Shown one piece after another: positions 25,153 through 34,506 of a DNA stretch of 64,000 nt. Every line of letters starts with the position of its first letter. Within the stretch, counting starts at the first letter, position 1. The notes beneath the pieces were generated by a model. The model ran no database searches. It saw only the letters and a program-made list of their open reading frames with translations, and was not told the DNA's origin. The stretch spans positions 1 to 64,000 of the forward strand of contig JAEUHE010000020.1 of assembly GCA_016793885.1 (NCBI GenBank), read 5' to 3'. Made by a program: the position numbers and the translations under genes. The stretch is from Verrucomicrobiales bacterium. GTDB taxonomy: Bacteria > Verrucomicrobiota > Verrucomicrobiia > Limisphaerales > UBA11320.

Positions 25153-27300
25153 ATGAACGTTTCCTCCCATGTTCCCAGCTCACCGGGTCGGTCGCGTCAC
25201 AATCACGATCACGATCATGATCATTCGCATGATCACCACCATCACCACGATCACGACCACACTCACGATCATGGGGATGGTTCGGGCTGTTCCCAATGTG
25301 GACATGACCATTCGCATACGAATGTAAAAATGAAGCAGGTGTTCATCGGCCTGCTCTTTATCCTCAATGCGTTTCTGGTGGAGTGGTTCTTCGAGGACGG
25401 GGTCACGCTGGCTTCCTTTAGTGCGATGGCCGGCGCTCTCATCCTGGGTGTGCCGATCGTGATGACTGCGGTCAAGGATCTGCAACGCGGTGTCCTCAGC
25501 ACCAATGAGCTGGTCGGCATCGCAGTGCTGGCTTCCTTCGCTTCTGGCAACTATATCGAGGCGGGTGTGGTGGCGTTCTTCATGTTGCTGGGCGAGATCA
25601 TCGAGACCCGAACCGCGGAGGGTGCCCGATCTTCCATCGAATCTCTCATTCGACTGACTCCTACCAAGGCTCGTCGGATTGTGAGCGGGGCCGAGGAAGA
25701 GGTGGCGGTGCGGGATCTGGCGATCGGGGACGTGATTCGCGTTCGGCCGGGTGACAACGTCGCGGCGGATGGCGTGATCCTGACGGGGCAGGGTTCCATC
25801 AACCAGGCCAACATCACGGGTGAGTCCTTGCCGGTCGACAAGAAAACGGGCGATGAGGTCTATGCTGGCACTCAGAATTTGAACGGCGTGCTGGAGATCA
25901 AAGTCAGCCGTGCCGGACAGGACACCACCTTGGGTCGAGTACGGGGGCTCATTCTTGCTGCGGAGAAGACCAAGCTCCCCATCATGCGGATCGTCGATCA
26001 GTACATGAGCTTCTATACGCCATTGGTCCTGGTGATCGGTGCGTTGGTCTGGGCGTTCACCCAAGATTTGAGCCGGGTTATCGCGGTGTTCATCGTCGCC
26101 TGCCCGTGTGCGTTCGTCCTGGCGACTCCAACCGCGATGGTCGCTGCACTATCGGCGGCGGCTCGGTTGGGGATCCTCATTAAGAATGTGGGCGACATCG
26201 AGTTGGCGGCCCGTATCAACGCCTTTATTTTCGACAAGACCGGTACGCTTACGACCGGGAAGCTCGCGGTGAGTCGGTTGAATCCGCTGGGTGACACGAC
26301 CCCGGCCGATCTGCTGCGCATCGCGGCGATCGCCGAAAAATACAGCAACCACCCCACCGCCAAAGCGTTGTCTCAACTGGCTCAGGAGGCGGGAGTGTCG
26401 ATGGGGGAACCCGTCGACTTTTCTGAGACGGCTGGACGTGGAGTTACCGCGACGGTGGATGGCAAGAAGGTCTTGGTTGGCCGTGCGCAGTGGCTCAAGG
26501 AAAGCGGGGTCCTCGGTGATTTCATCAACTCGGTCGATTTGAACGAAACCGAGGGGTACAGCCTGGTGTTCGTCGCTCAAAACGGGCAGTGCATTGGCTG
26601 GATCGGTTTGCAGGACCAGACCCGTGCCGAGGCTCGGGAGTCCTTGGCAGAACTGAAAGCGATTGGTGTTCGCCGAATGGCCATGGTCTCGGGGGATCGC
26701 ACGCCGGTCGCCAAACGTGTGGCTCAAGAGATCGGGTGCGAGGAGGTTCTGGGAGATTGCTTGCCTCAGAACAAGGTCGAGTATGTGAAGCAGATGAAGA
26801 GCAAGGGCTATCGCGTCGCGGTCGTGGGGGATGGTGTCAACGATGCCCCGGCCCTGGCGGCGGGAGACTTGGGAATCGCCATGGGCGCCGCCGGTAGCGA
26901 GGTGGCCATCCATAGCGCCACCATTGCCCTGATGAACAGCGACCTGCGCCGTTTGCCTTTCCTGATCCGGCTGTCGCGCCAGACCCGGATTGTGATCAAC
27001 CAAAACTTCCTTTTCGGAGTGTTCTTCGTCATTGGCGGCTTGGTCTTCGCCGCGTTGAAATACATCAACCCCATCGTCGCCGCGGTCATGCACGTTGCGG
27101 GATCGCTGTTGGTGGTGTTCAACAGCTTCCGTCTCGTCCGTCAAGGGGAGGAGTTGGAGCCCTTCCAGGTGCCAGGTGCTGCAGGAACGGGACCTGATGG
27201 TGGATCGGATGGGCACTCGCCTGCCGATCATTCGCATCACGATCATGGGGCTCCCGCGGTCGCCTCGATCCAGTTCAAGCCGCGTGCTTCGGCGGGCTGA
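25153..27300 (+). CDS. Heavy-metal translocating P-type ATPase (P1B), His-rich N- and C-termini
   Basis: 715 residues. Residues about 15-58 are His-rich (about 18 His) and include a lone CSQCGHDHSH motif, taking the place of the usual ferredoxin-like HMA domain. The ATPase core is complete: TGESLPVD, CPCAFVLATPTA with the metal-site CPC at about 317-319, FDKTGTLTTG with the phosphorylated Asp at about 362, the SNHPTAKAL HP motif at about 400 and GDGVNDAPALAAGD at about 560. A short His-rich tail (ADHSHHDHGAP) lies near the C-terminus. CPC plus His-rich tails suggests efflux of zinc or a similar divalent ion, with copper possible. It starts 12 bases after the His-rich SPFH gene and closes the operon. 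Confidence 0.93.
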   Translation: MNVSSHVPSSPGRSRHNHDHDHDHSHDHHHHHDHDHTHDHGDGSGCSQCGHDHSHTNVKMKQVFIGLLFILNAFLVEWFFEDGVTLASFSAMAGALILGVPIVMTAVKDLQRGVLSTNELVGIAVLASFASGNYIEAGVVAFFMLLGEIIETRTAEGARSSIESLIRLTPTKARRIVSGAEEEVAVRDLAIGDVIRVRPGDNVAADGVILTGQGSINQANITGESLPVDKKTGDEVYAGTQNLNGVLEIKVSRAGQDTTLGRVRGLILAAEKTKLPIMRIVDQYMSFYTPLVLVIGALVWAFTQDLSRVIAVFIVACPCAFVLATPTAMVAALSAAARLGILIKNVGDIELAARINAFIFDKTGTLTTGKLAVSRLNPLGDTTPADLLRIAAIAEKYSNHPTAKALSQLAQEAGVSMGEPVDFSETAGRGVTATVDGKKVLVGRAQWLKESGVLGDFINSVDLNETEGYSLVFVAQNGQCIGWIGLQDQTRAEARESLAELKAIGVRRMAMVSGDRTPVAKRVAQEIGCEEVLGDCLPQNKVEYVKQMKSKGYRVAVVGDGVNDAPALAAGDLGIAMGAAGSEVAIHSATIALMNSDLRRLPFLIRLSRQTRIVINQNFLFGVFFVIGGLVFAALKYINPIVAAVMHVAGSLLVVFNSFRLVRQGEELEPFQVPGAAGTGPDGGSDGHSPADHSHHDHGAPAVASIQFKPRASAG

Positions 27301-27302
27301 GG

Positions 27303-27860
27303 TTAGCTGCCGAACACTACCGGGACCCCTCCGGGGGTGCCGAAAAGCTGTAGAGGGCTACAGCACTCCAAAGGCTTCGCAACAAAACCGAGTCGTATGG
27401 AGTGCGGCAGCCCTCTGCCGCTTTGTCCCCCCGGCGTAGCCGGGATCCCCTGCGGGGATGCCGAAAAGCTGTAGGGGGCTACAGCACTCCAAAGGCTTCG
27501 CAACAAAACTGAGTCGCATGGAGTGCGGCAGCCCTCTGCCGCTTTGTCCGCCCGGCGTAGCCGGGATCCCCTCCGGGGATGCCGAAAAGCTGTAGAGGGC
27601 TACAGCACTCCAAACGCCTCGCAACAAAACTGAGTCGTATGGAGTGCGGCAGCCCTCTGCCGCTTTGTCCCCCCCGGCGTAGCCGGGATCCCCTGCGGGG
27701 ATGCCGAAAAGCTGTAGGGGGCTACAGCCCTCCAAACGCTTCGCAAAAAAACTGAGTCGCATGGAGTGCGGCAGCCCTCTGCCGCTTTGTCCGCCCGGCG
27801 TAGCCGGGATCCCCTCCGGGGATGCCGAAAAGCTGTAGAGGGCTACAGCACTCTAAACGC
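27303..27860. repeat. Tandem array of ~121-bp hairpin units with alternating variants
   Basis: The string gccgaaaagctgtag recurs at 27339, 27460, 27581, 27703 and 27824, so the period is 121, 121, 122 and 121 bases (four units plus a partial fifth). Each unit holds a long imperfect hairpin (gagggctacagcactcc pairing with ggagtgcggcagccctc), a ccggcgtagccggg hairpin and a small atcccc/ggggat hairpin. Variants alternate: units 1, 3 and 5 read ctccgggg and gtagaggg, units 2 and 4 read tgcgggg and gtaggggg. The array therefore grew by duplicating a ~243-bp dimer. The stretch has no convincing gene; the open frames across it are repeat-derived. Confidence 0.9.
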
Positions 27861-27951
27861 GCCGAAGCCTCGCACTTGCGCAGCTCTTCGTGCTTGGCAT
27901 TCCTCCTGGCTAGGTTGCATGCTCGGGTTAATTCAATTCCAACTCATACTT

Positions 27952-28749
27952 ATGCGCGCTCTTCTTCGCTCACGGTCCCTTCAGACTCAGTTGGCTCTCT
28001 CTCTCGTGCTCTTCTCCGTTGGCTCCCTGGCGGCCCAGGCTGCGGTGGGGGTGGGAGCTAAACCCATCCGGGGAGCGGAGATGTTCATGGATGGCAGTCG
28101 TCAGATGCTGGATGAAAAGTGGACCTATTGGCAGGGGCCCGGGTTCAAATCGAGTCTTCCCATCAAATGGCAGATTGTTCCCGATCCGGTGGATCACGGA
28201 ACGGTGGTGATGACCGATGATCCTGCGGCGGCCGGCGGTCAGTACGGGGCGGCCGACTTGGTGACCAAGAAGGAATTTCGCGACTTTCGGCTGCATGTTG
28301 AATTCCTGATCATGAAGCCCGGTGGCAACAGCGGGGTTTACCTGCAGAACCGACATGAAATTCAGGTGCTGGACGGCGACCGAACCAGCCACGGTATGGG
28401 TGCGGTGATCAACGAATCGCCTTCGCCGTATCACGCTTATAATGGAGTAGGAAAATGGAACGCGTATGACATCGTCTATCGTGCGGCGCGTTTCAAGGAC
28501 GGCAAGCGGGTCGAGAAGGCGCTGGTCACCATGTATTTCAACGGAATTAAAGTGCACACGAACCACCCAATCTCTCAGGTATGGGGAGGCCCACGCTCCG
28601 GAATCGATGGCGGCAACGATGGTGGAAAAGGAATCACCGACACGCCCGGGGGGCTCAAGCTGCAGTGTGAGGGTCACGATGTTCGCTACCGTAACATCTG
28701 GATCAAGGAGCTGAACTTGAAAAAGCCCGATACCGACTTCAAGCGGTAG
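27952..28749 (+). CDS. Secreted DUF1080 (3-keto-disaccharide hydrolase-like) protein
   Basis: 265 residues from the ATG at 27952, which opens a clear signal peptide (MRALLRSRSLQTQLALSLVL, then SLAAQAA). The frame continues upstream to 27766, but only through the repeat array, so that start is rejected. The body is a concanavalin-like DUF1080 domain: VEFLIMKPGGNSGVYLQNRH, EIQVLDGD, WNAYDIVYRAARF, GKRVEKALVTMYFNGIKVH, TDTPGGLKLQCEGHDVRYRN and the ending IWIKELNLK. DUF1080 proteins are expanded in PVC bacteria and Bacteroidetes and include enzymes acting on 3-keto sugars. It converges on the large dehydrogenase fusion with a 31-base gap. Confidence 0.9.
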   Translation: MRALLRSRSLQTQLALSLVLFSVGSLAAQAAVGVGAKPIRGAEMFMDGSRQMLDEKWTYWQGPGFKSSLPIKWQIVPDPVDHGTVVMTDDPAAAGGQYGAADLVTKKEFRDFRLHVEFLIMKPGGNSGVYLQNRHEIQVLDGDRTSHGMGAVINESPSPYHAYNGVGKWNAYDIVYRAARFKDGKRVEKALVTMYFNGIKVHTNHPISQVWGGPRSGIDGGNDGGKGITDTPGGLKLQCEGHDVRYRNIWIKELNLKKPDTDFKR

Positions 28750-28780
28750 GTAACAAGGTCCCACCGGGGGACGGACCTCT

Positions 28781-31700
28781 CTACAATTGTCCGCGATCGC
28801 CGCCACTCAACGCCTGAACGGCTTCCTGCCGCAACACTGAATTCGGGAACTCTCGTAGCCTTTCGCTGCGCTTCTCCCCGAGGTCCGAAGTCTTCAGGTT
28901 TCCTGCCCTTACCGCAGCCAAGAGCATCCGCACTCGCTCCTCTCCTCGGAGCATGGCATCCAGAGCGAGTTCGCGGTTCGTACCTTTCAGGTGAGCGAGC
29001 GATCCCAGCAGGGCCGCAGCAGATTGAGAACCCGGCATATCCGCCAACCCGCTCACCGCTCCCATTTGCAACTCTTCATTGGTTCCGGCCGCGAGGTAAT
29101 GGGCGAGTTGCTTCCCACGTTTGTCCCAAGGCTCGACGCCCAGCATCCTCAGCGCATCATAGCGTGTGCCCGTCGGAACCTTCGAATCCGCGGCCATGGC
29201 CGAAGCCAGTTCGAGGGCGCGAGTCCATCGAGCCTGTAAGGAAGTGTCGTCCGCTAGAATCGCTCGAATGCGTTCGGCTGGCCAGAGATCGAGCTGGCTG
29301 AGCCCGTTGATGATGCCGCCACCCAAAGCGACCGCTTGCCAATCGCGTAGTGCGGTTGTTTCCGAGGGCAGGGATAACTTGAGCAGTTCCAACAGTTGCG
29401 GGGCGTCGTTTCTGCGGGCCGTGAGGAGGGTCAGCCGCCAAATCCAGGGGATGCGACGATACTCCTCCGCCGTCTCGAGAGGCAGTTCTCGTGTCAGCTC
29501 CGCCAGAATCGCCGCCGCTAAATGGGGATGCGTCGTGGTGGCCCCCTCTTTCTCCGCTTCGCTGCTCTTCGGGTCCAAAATGACCCGAGCCAGCGACGCC
29601 GCATCCCGGGGCGGATTCCCCGGCGCAGCGACCGAGCTGGCTCGAGGCCACTGCGGACTTCCACCCGCGGGGACCAGAGCAATGGCGCGAAGATCCATGA
29701 GCGCCTGCTTCAGCGAGCCATCCGGGGAGATCGACAGCGAGTGACTCCCCTCCGTCAGGCTGAGGGAGCCCACACGCACCTGCACGTAGTCGCTCCAGTT
29801 GGGGCCGGTTGCTTCGACCCGACCGCGAATGATTTGATTTCCCAGATGCAACTGAAACGTATTGCCTGCCGAAGTGGCAGCGCAGGCATAGTCCAGGTAA
29901 ACATCGTAGTTTCCTGCCCCGGTCGACTCGATTCTCCACGTTGCTTGGTCCGTGGTTCCATGCCACATGCCGATGTTCTCGAAGTCACGCTCAAAAGTAA
30001 TCGTGCCTCCCCGCAGCTCGGCCGCCGACGCCGGCAAGAAGAGCGAACCGTCCTTGCGGCCCCGCAGGCTGCGCAGGGCTTGACCGGCGATCACTTTGGG
30101 TGGAGAGGATCGCCGCAAAAATCCCACGAGTGCGGCGAAATCCACGGGAGGAAGCACAGCCTCGAGTCCTTCCGGCATCAGGGACAGGCCGAGTCCTCGT
30201 ATGCTTTGCAGCTCCGATCTCAGAAAGGTTTCCGTCACCCCGCCCGGTTGAACCAACAGCAGGCTGGTGCCGGTTTCAGATTGAACGATCCCGCTGGCGC
30301 TCCGGCCATCCCGGGTCTCCACCTCATAGGCTACGAATCGCGGCTCCACCACGGCGTTCGGATCCAGGATGTTCTTCACCCAGAAGTCGAGTTCCCGGCC
30401 GGCCAGCGGATCCAGATCGGGTCCCACCCGATGTCCCGAGCCTCCCGCTTGATGGCAGGTCGAGCAGTTCTTAATGAAAAGTTCGCGACCTCGATTCGCC
30501 GCGTCATTTCCCGGATCGGGTAGGCTCTGATAGCGGTGCAGCACCTCGTCTCTGGACGCTTGCGCTTTGAGCGGAAGCACCAGCTCGGCAAGCTTTTTGA
30601 TTTCGTCGTTGGAGCTGGTGGAGAGGCGCTCACGGTCAACCGACGAAAGTTCGTTGGCTTGGATCGTGCCTTCGCGGGCCGCCTTTAGAACCGCGAGAGA
30701 CCAGCTTTCGCGCCCAAGCATCCATCTCAAGAGGTCCTGTCGAATCGCCGGGGAGAGCCGAGCCCAATTCTGCAGTAGGAGCCCCGGGATTTCCGGTGAA
30801 GACATGCGGCTGAGGCGTTTCAGGGCCGCCTCGCGTAGCTGGGAACTATCGGCATCGGTGGCCAGGCGTGAAAGCTGCAGCAGGTCGTCGGCGAAGGTTT
30901 TTTGGTTGCGGCCGAGCAGTCTGACCGCGGCGACCTGATCGGCCACCTTAGCCCGGGAATCGTTGGCAACGGCCGAGATCTCCCCCAAAACTTCAATCAG
31001 GCGCTCCTTGAACGCCGCGTCGAGCGGGGATTCATTCAGTAGCGCGTTTACCGAGAAGAGTGGATCGTTGGGTGCGTCGAGGACGCGTGACAGCGCGTGA
31101 AGCCTCCAACCCTTTACCGAGCCAGTTTGGGGAAGTAGGGCTTTCAGCGTCGGCACGAGCTGTGCCTCATGGGGGCAGGAGGCCAAGAGTTTTTCCAGAA
31201 AGGGCTGGAACGAGACCGGGGGATCTTCCTGGGGCTGGACTCGGGCGAGCAGGGCTCGGAGAATGACGACTGCATGCGGTCCCGCAGACGTCAGGATAGC
31301 GGCTTGTTGCCAAAGCGACGGTTCAGAGCTGGTAGCGATCTGGGCGAGCAGTTCCCCCGCGCGCGGGGTTGTGGAACTGCCCAGCGAAAGCGCCAGCTGG
31401 TGGGTGACGCGGGGATCTGGGTGGGAACTCAATGAAGCCAGCGACGTCCAGAGCTGGTCCAGCGTTGGCGTTCCCGGGGAAAGAGCATCGTAATCCAGCC
31501 CGGGGCTGATCCACAGTTCGCTCTGAATGAGCGCCATGGCGATTACCGACGGTTCAGGATCTTTGAGCGCTTGGATCAACGCGTCGAGCGGAACCAAGGG
31601 TGTCGCGCTAGCCGCGAGCGCTTGAGCCCGCACTTCGGGTCGGCTGGCGTTGCGAGCCAGCAACTTCAGCGCGCGGACCGAGTCGGTTCCGTTTCGCTGC

Positions 31701-34390
31701 GCCAGTGCGAGCTGAACGCGATCTCGTTCGGTTCCGTTGGCGGAGTCGAGTGAGGCGACGAGGTTCTCCGTCGTCAGTGGGATGAGGTTCCTCACGGGAC
31801 GGAGGGGTTGGCCGACCGGCCGGAGGCGGTACAGACGTCCCCGGTCCGCTCCCGCACGCATGTCCAGACTGGCCAGACGCTGCGGCGAGATCCAGCGGGG
31901 ATGCTCCATCAAAAAACGATACATATCCACGATCCAGAGCGCTCCGTCAGGCCCGGTGCGAACTTGTACTGGGCGAAACCAGTTGTCCGAGGATGCGAGG
32001 AACTCGATGCCCGTTTCGTCCTCCGGCTTGCGAACCTTCACCATGGCTCCCTGAGGGACGACCTTGAGTCGATGGACGAGGTTGTGCACCGGCTCGCAGG
32101 TGAAGAGGTCACCCTTGAACTCGGCTCCCAAAAAGTCGTCACGGTAGATCCCAATGCCGCAGGCGCTGGTCACGCGGTTGAGATGGTCCAGGTCGTTGAA
32201 GCGCTCCAGAGCCCGACTGATCGGATGGAGCCGATTTGGATTGGGTTCGTCGAACGGGGAGAGGGAAGGGGGAGGTCCCGCAATACGGGGGTTGCGTCGA
32301 ACATAGTGATCGTGAATCGGATAGTGGTGGACGAGCGTACTGTTGTCGCATCCGAACCAGCGGTCCCAGTCGTCGCGAACGCGACCCTGCTGGCTGAGGC
32401 CAGTCGCCGTTTCGAAACGGGCGCTCGAGAGATCAGCCGCGAGTCGAAAACGGAAATCTCGTCCGCGGATGTCCACCGTCCCGCCGGACAGGTGGTTGGT
32501 AATCAGGCCCCCCAGCAGCCCGTTGGCTCCGTAAATCCAACCATCCAACCCCAGGGCCAGTCCGTTCAGCCTGGCTTGATAATTTTCCGTCGAGAACCCC
32601 GAAAACAATTTCTGCACTCGGTCGGCCTTTCCATCCCCGTCGGTGTCTTCGGCGTAGAGCAGATCCGGAGCAGCGCACACCAGCACTCCGGAGCCCCAGG
32701 CAAACACCCCGGTTGGAAAGGGGATTCCCGGGAGAAACACCTGGCTTCGATCGTATCGCCCGTCGAGGTTGGTGTCTTGGAGGAAGGTGATACGCCCGCC
32801 GGGTTGAAATCGGTTGTCCAACCCTTGCGGATAATCGTACATCTCGCAGACCCAGAGCCGGCCGTCGGCCCCCCAATCGATCGCGACCGGTGAGGTCACC
32901 AGGGGTTCGCTGGCCACCAATTCGAGCTCCAATCCTGCCCGGACGCGAAAGCTCCTCAGGGCATCCGCGGCCCCCAGCGGCTTGGTGCCGTCGGTTCCTT
33001 GGGGGGCGAGGAAGTCGGCCGGAATCTGACCTCGGATGGCATCGATGATTTTCTGTTCCAGCCCCGGTGCAAAGCGCGTGGGCCGGTCGTAGTAGATCAT
33101 GGCGTCACCGCCCTCGTAGCCGCCTTCCTTCAAGATCCGTTCGCTGGGGATGTAGCACGGCGCTTCGTTGGCGTAGCCGTTCACCCAAAGGCGGGTTCGA
33201 TCGAATTCGCGTTTCAACCGGAGGGAGTAGTCCACGACGACTTCCCCCGGCAGATTGATCATGGCCAGGGAGTTTCCCAGGGTCCACGTCTGAATGGTAT
33301 AGGGCAGTTCAGCGGGCAGGACTTCGCCGCGATCCAATTTTGCGAGGTTGAATCGGGCATGGTAGCCGACGGCATCGGTCCGCTTAGCTTTCTCCTCCAG
33401 TTCGCCGCGGGTGGGTAGCTTATCGAACGGCAGGATCACACGGCTCATCGCTGCCCGGAGCGGGCCCGCCAAGGGTTTTAGGGGCGTCTTGAGGAGGCGC
33501 TGGATTTCGGCGGCAATCTGTTGGCCTTGGGCAGACGCGATGTCGACCTTGTCGCCGGTGACGCCCGAGCTTGGATTCGAATCAGCGCCGCATCCCACCG
33601 AAGTGAGAGCCAGCGTCCCGGGGAAAGCGCGCTCGATCTCCTCCTGAGCATAGCCCGCCCAGTCTCCGCTGATTTTGTTGTGGGAAAGCGTCACACAATG
33701 GCAGGCATAGCTGGTGTAGATCGCGAGAAGTTGGCCGTCGCGGGATCGCACGGCCAGGACCGGCAGATCGTGGTCGACCGGTCCTCCTTTGGTTCGACGG
33801 TTCGCGGCGAAAGTGACCTGGCCCAGCGCGTAGGATAGCGTGGCGGGCTGGAGATTCCTCCAGGCCTCGAGCGCCACACGTTCCATGGCGTCGATGAGTT
33901 CGCCGGTGTAACGGTCGACTCGCGCTAGATGATCCGGAGGAATCGGTACGCTGAAAATCGTGGGCGTAAACCGGCTCAGCAGCGGAGCCGTGTGGGTGTG
34001 AGTGGCGGTCAGTGCGATCCGCTCGGGCTTCAGCCCCAACGGACCTGCGAGACGGCGAGTGAGCTCCTGATGGATGTAATCCGGCACTCCCAGGTTGTCG
34101 ATGGCGATGATCAGGGCTGGACCCGTGGCAGGATCCTGGAATGCGAGGGCCTTGGCCCAGATGCGTTGGGAAACCCCCTCTGACTCGGTTCGCCGTCCCC
34201 CGAACCCATTGAGACGGATGGGATAGCTGGGAGTGATGTCGATGCGCGCTGTGCCAACCTGGAGTTCAGCGGCAGGGATCGCCGGATGGATGGCCAAGAG
34301 CATGAGACCGAGCAAGACCATTCGAGGACCCAACGGGGAGCCGGGTAGACCGTGGTGGCTGGGGGCGTTCATCGAAACGCAGGTTTGCAT
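28781..34390 (-). CDS. Giant secreted fusion: neutral ceramidase-like domain, PVC dehydrogenase propeller, HEAT repeats, cytochrome c, carbohydrate-binding-like module
   Basis: 1869 residues from the ATG at 34390 (the frame also has a TTG one codon earlier). Signal peptide to about residue 40. Residues about 44-430 resemble neutral/alkaline ceramidases and related PVC proteins (VGTARIDITPSYPIRLNGFG, ALTATHTHTAPLL with the metal-binding His cluster, CHCVTLSHNKISGDWAGYAQ). A PVC-type propeller follows (about 465-850, WGADGRLWVCEMYDYPQG), then HEAT repeats (about 870-1280). A class I cytochrome c has CSTCHQAGGSGHRVGPDLD near 1308. Then come a beta-sandwich like CBM6 (about 1480-1570, FQLHLGNQIIRGRVEATGPN) and a second HEAT block. 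It should be periplasmic or extracellular and redox-linked. Substrate unknown. Confidence 0.85.
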   Translation of the reverse strand: MQTCVSMNAPSHHGLPGSPLGPRMVLLGLMLLAIHPAIPAAELQVGTARIDITPSYPIRLNGFGGRRTESEGVSQRIWAKALAFQDPATGPALIIAIDNLGVPDYIHQELTRRLAGPLGLKPERIALTATHTHTAPLLSRFTPTIFSVPIPPDHLARVDRYTGELIDAMERVALEAWRNLQPATLSYALGQVTFAANRRTKGGPVDHDLPVLAVRSRDGQLLAIYTSYACHCVTLSHNKISGDWAGYAQEEIERAFPGTLALTSVGCGADSNPSSGVTGDKVDIASAQGQQIAAEIQRLLKTPLKPLAGPLRAAMSRVILPFDKLPTRGELEEKAKRTDAVGYHARFNLAKLDRGEVLPAELPYTIQTWTLGNSLAMINLPGEVVVDYSLRLKREFDRTRLWVNGYANEAPCYIPSERILKEGGYEGGDAMIYYDRPTRFAPGLEQKIIDAIRGQIPADFLAPQGTDGTKPLGAADALRSFRVRAGLELELVASEPLVTSPVAIDWGADGRLWVCEMYDYPQGLDNRFQPGGRITFLQDTNLDGRYDRSQVFLPGIPFPTGVFAWGSGVLVCAAPDLLYAEDTDGDGKADRVQKLFSGFSTENYQARLNGLALGLDGWIYGANGLLGGLITNHLSGGTVDIRGRDFRFRLAADLSSARFETATGLSQQGRVRDDWDRWFGCDNSTLVHHYPIHDHYVRRNPRIAGPPPSLSPFDEPNPNRLHPISRALERFNDLDHLNRVTSACGIGIYRDDFLGAEFKGDLFTCEPVHNLVHRLKVVPQGAMVKVRKPEDETGIEFLASSDNWFRPVQVRTGPDGALWIVDMYRFLMEHPRWISPQRLASLDMRAGADRGRLYRLRPVGQPLRPVRNLIPLTTENLVASLDSANGTERDRVQLALAQRNGTDSVRALKLLARNASRPEVRAQALAASATPLVPLDALIQALKDPEPSVIAMALIQSELWISPGLDYDALSPGTPTLDQLWTSLASLSSHPDPRVTHQLALSLGSSTTPRAGELLAQIATSSEPSLWQQAAILTSAGPHAVVILRALLARVQPQEDPPVSFQPFLEKLLASCPHEAQLVPTLKALLPQTGSVKGWRLHALSRVLDAPNDPLFSVNALLNESPLDAAFKERLIEVLGEISAVANDSRAKVADQVAAVRLLGRNQKTFADDLLQLSRLATDADSSQLREAALKRLSRMSSPEIPGLLLQNWARLSPAIRQDLLRWMLGRESWSLAVLKAAREGTIQANELSSVDRERLSTSSNDEIKKLAELVLPLKAQASRDEVLHRYQSLPDPGNDAANRGRELFIKNCSTCHQAGGSGHRVGPDLDPLAGRELDFWVKNILDPNAVVEPRFVAYEVETRDGRSASGIVQSETGTSLLLVQPGGVTETFLRSELQSIRGLGLSLMPEGLEAVLPPVDFAALVGFLRRSSPPKVIAGQALRSLRGRKDGSLFLPASAAELRGGTITFERDFENIGMWHGTTDQATWRIESTGAGNYDVYLDYACAATSAGNTFQLHLGNQIIRGRVEATGPNWSDYVQVRVGSLSLTEGSHSLSISPDGSLKQALMDLRAIALVPAGGSPQWPRASSVAAPGNPPRDAASLARVILDPKSSEAEKEGATTTHPHLAAAILAELTRELPLETAEEYRRIPWIWRLTLLTARRNDAPQLLELLKLSLPSETTALRDWQAVALGGGIINGLSQLDLWPAERIRAILADDTSLQARWTRALELASAMAADSKVPTGTRYDALRMLGVEPWDKRGKQLAHYLAAGTNEELQMGAVSGLADMPGSQSAAALLGSLAHLKGTNRELALDAMLRGEERVRMLLAAVRAGNLKTSDLGEKRSERLREFPNSVLRQEAVQALSGGDRGQL

Positions 34391-34506
34391 CAAAAGGAAC
34401 CTCGCGCAATGGAGAACCGTCCGCTCGAGGCATGGTCAACAGCGAAATTGACAAACCCGAGATTCGGCAAATGATGGACCGGCTTTTAACGTCCTTGTTT
34501 AACTTT

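Noticed and set aside
23884-26064. Long minus-strand open frames opposite the SPFH and ATPase genes
   Set aside because: They mirror the His-rich and other regular codons of the real genes and have low-complexity products without family features.
27303-27860. CRISPR array
   Set aside because: The 121-bp unit repeats as a whole; there are no short repeats with unique spacers and no cas genes.
27766-27951. In-frame N-terminal extension of the DUF1080 gene and other open frames across 27303-27860
   Set aside because: They read only through the hairpin repeat array; a signal peptide begins cleanly at 27952.
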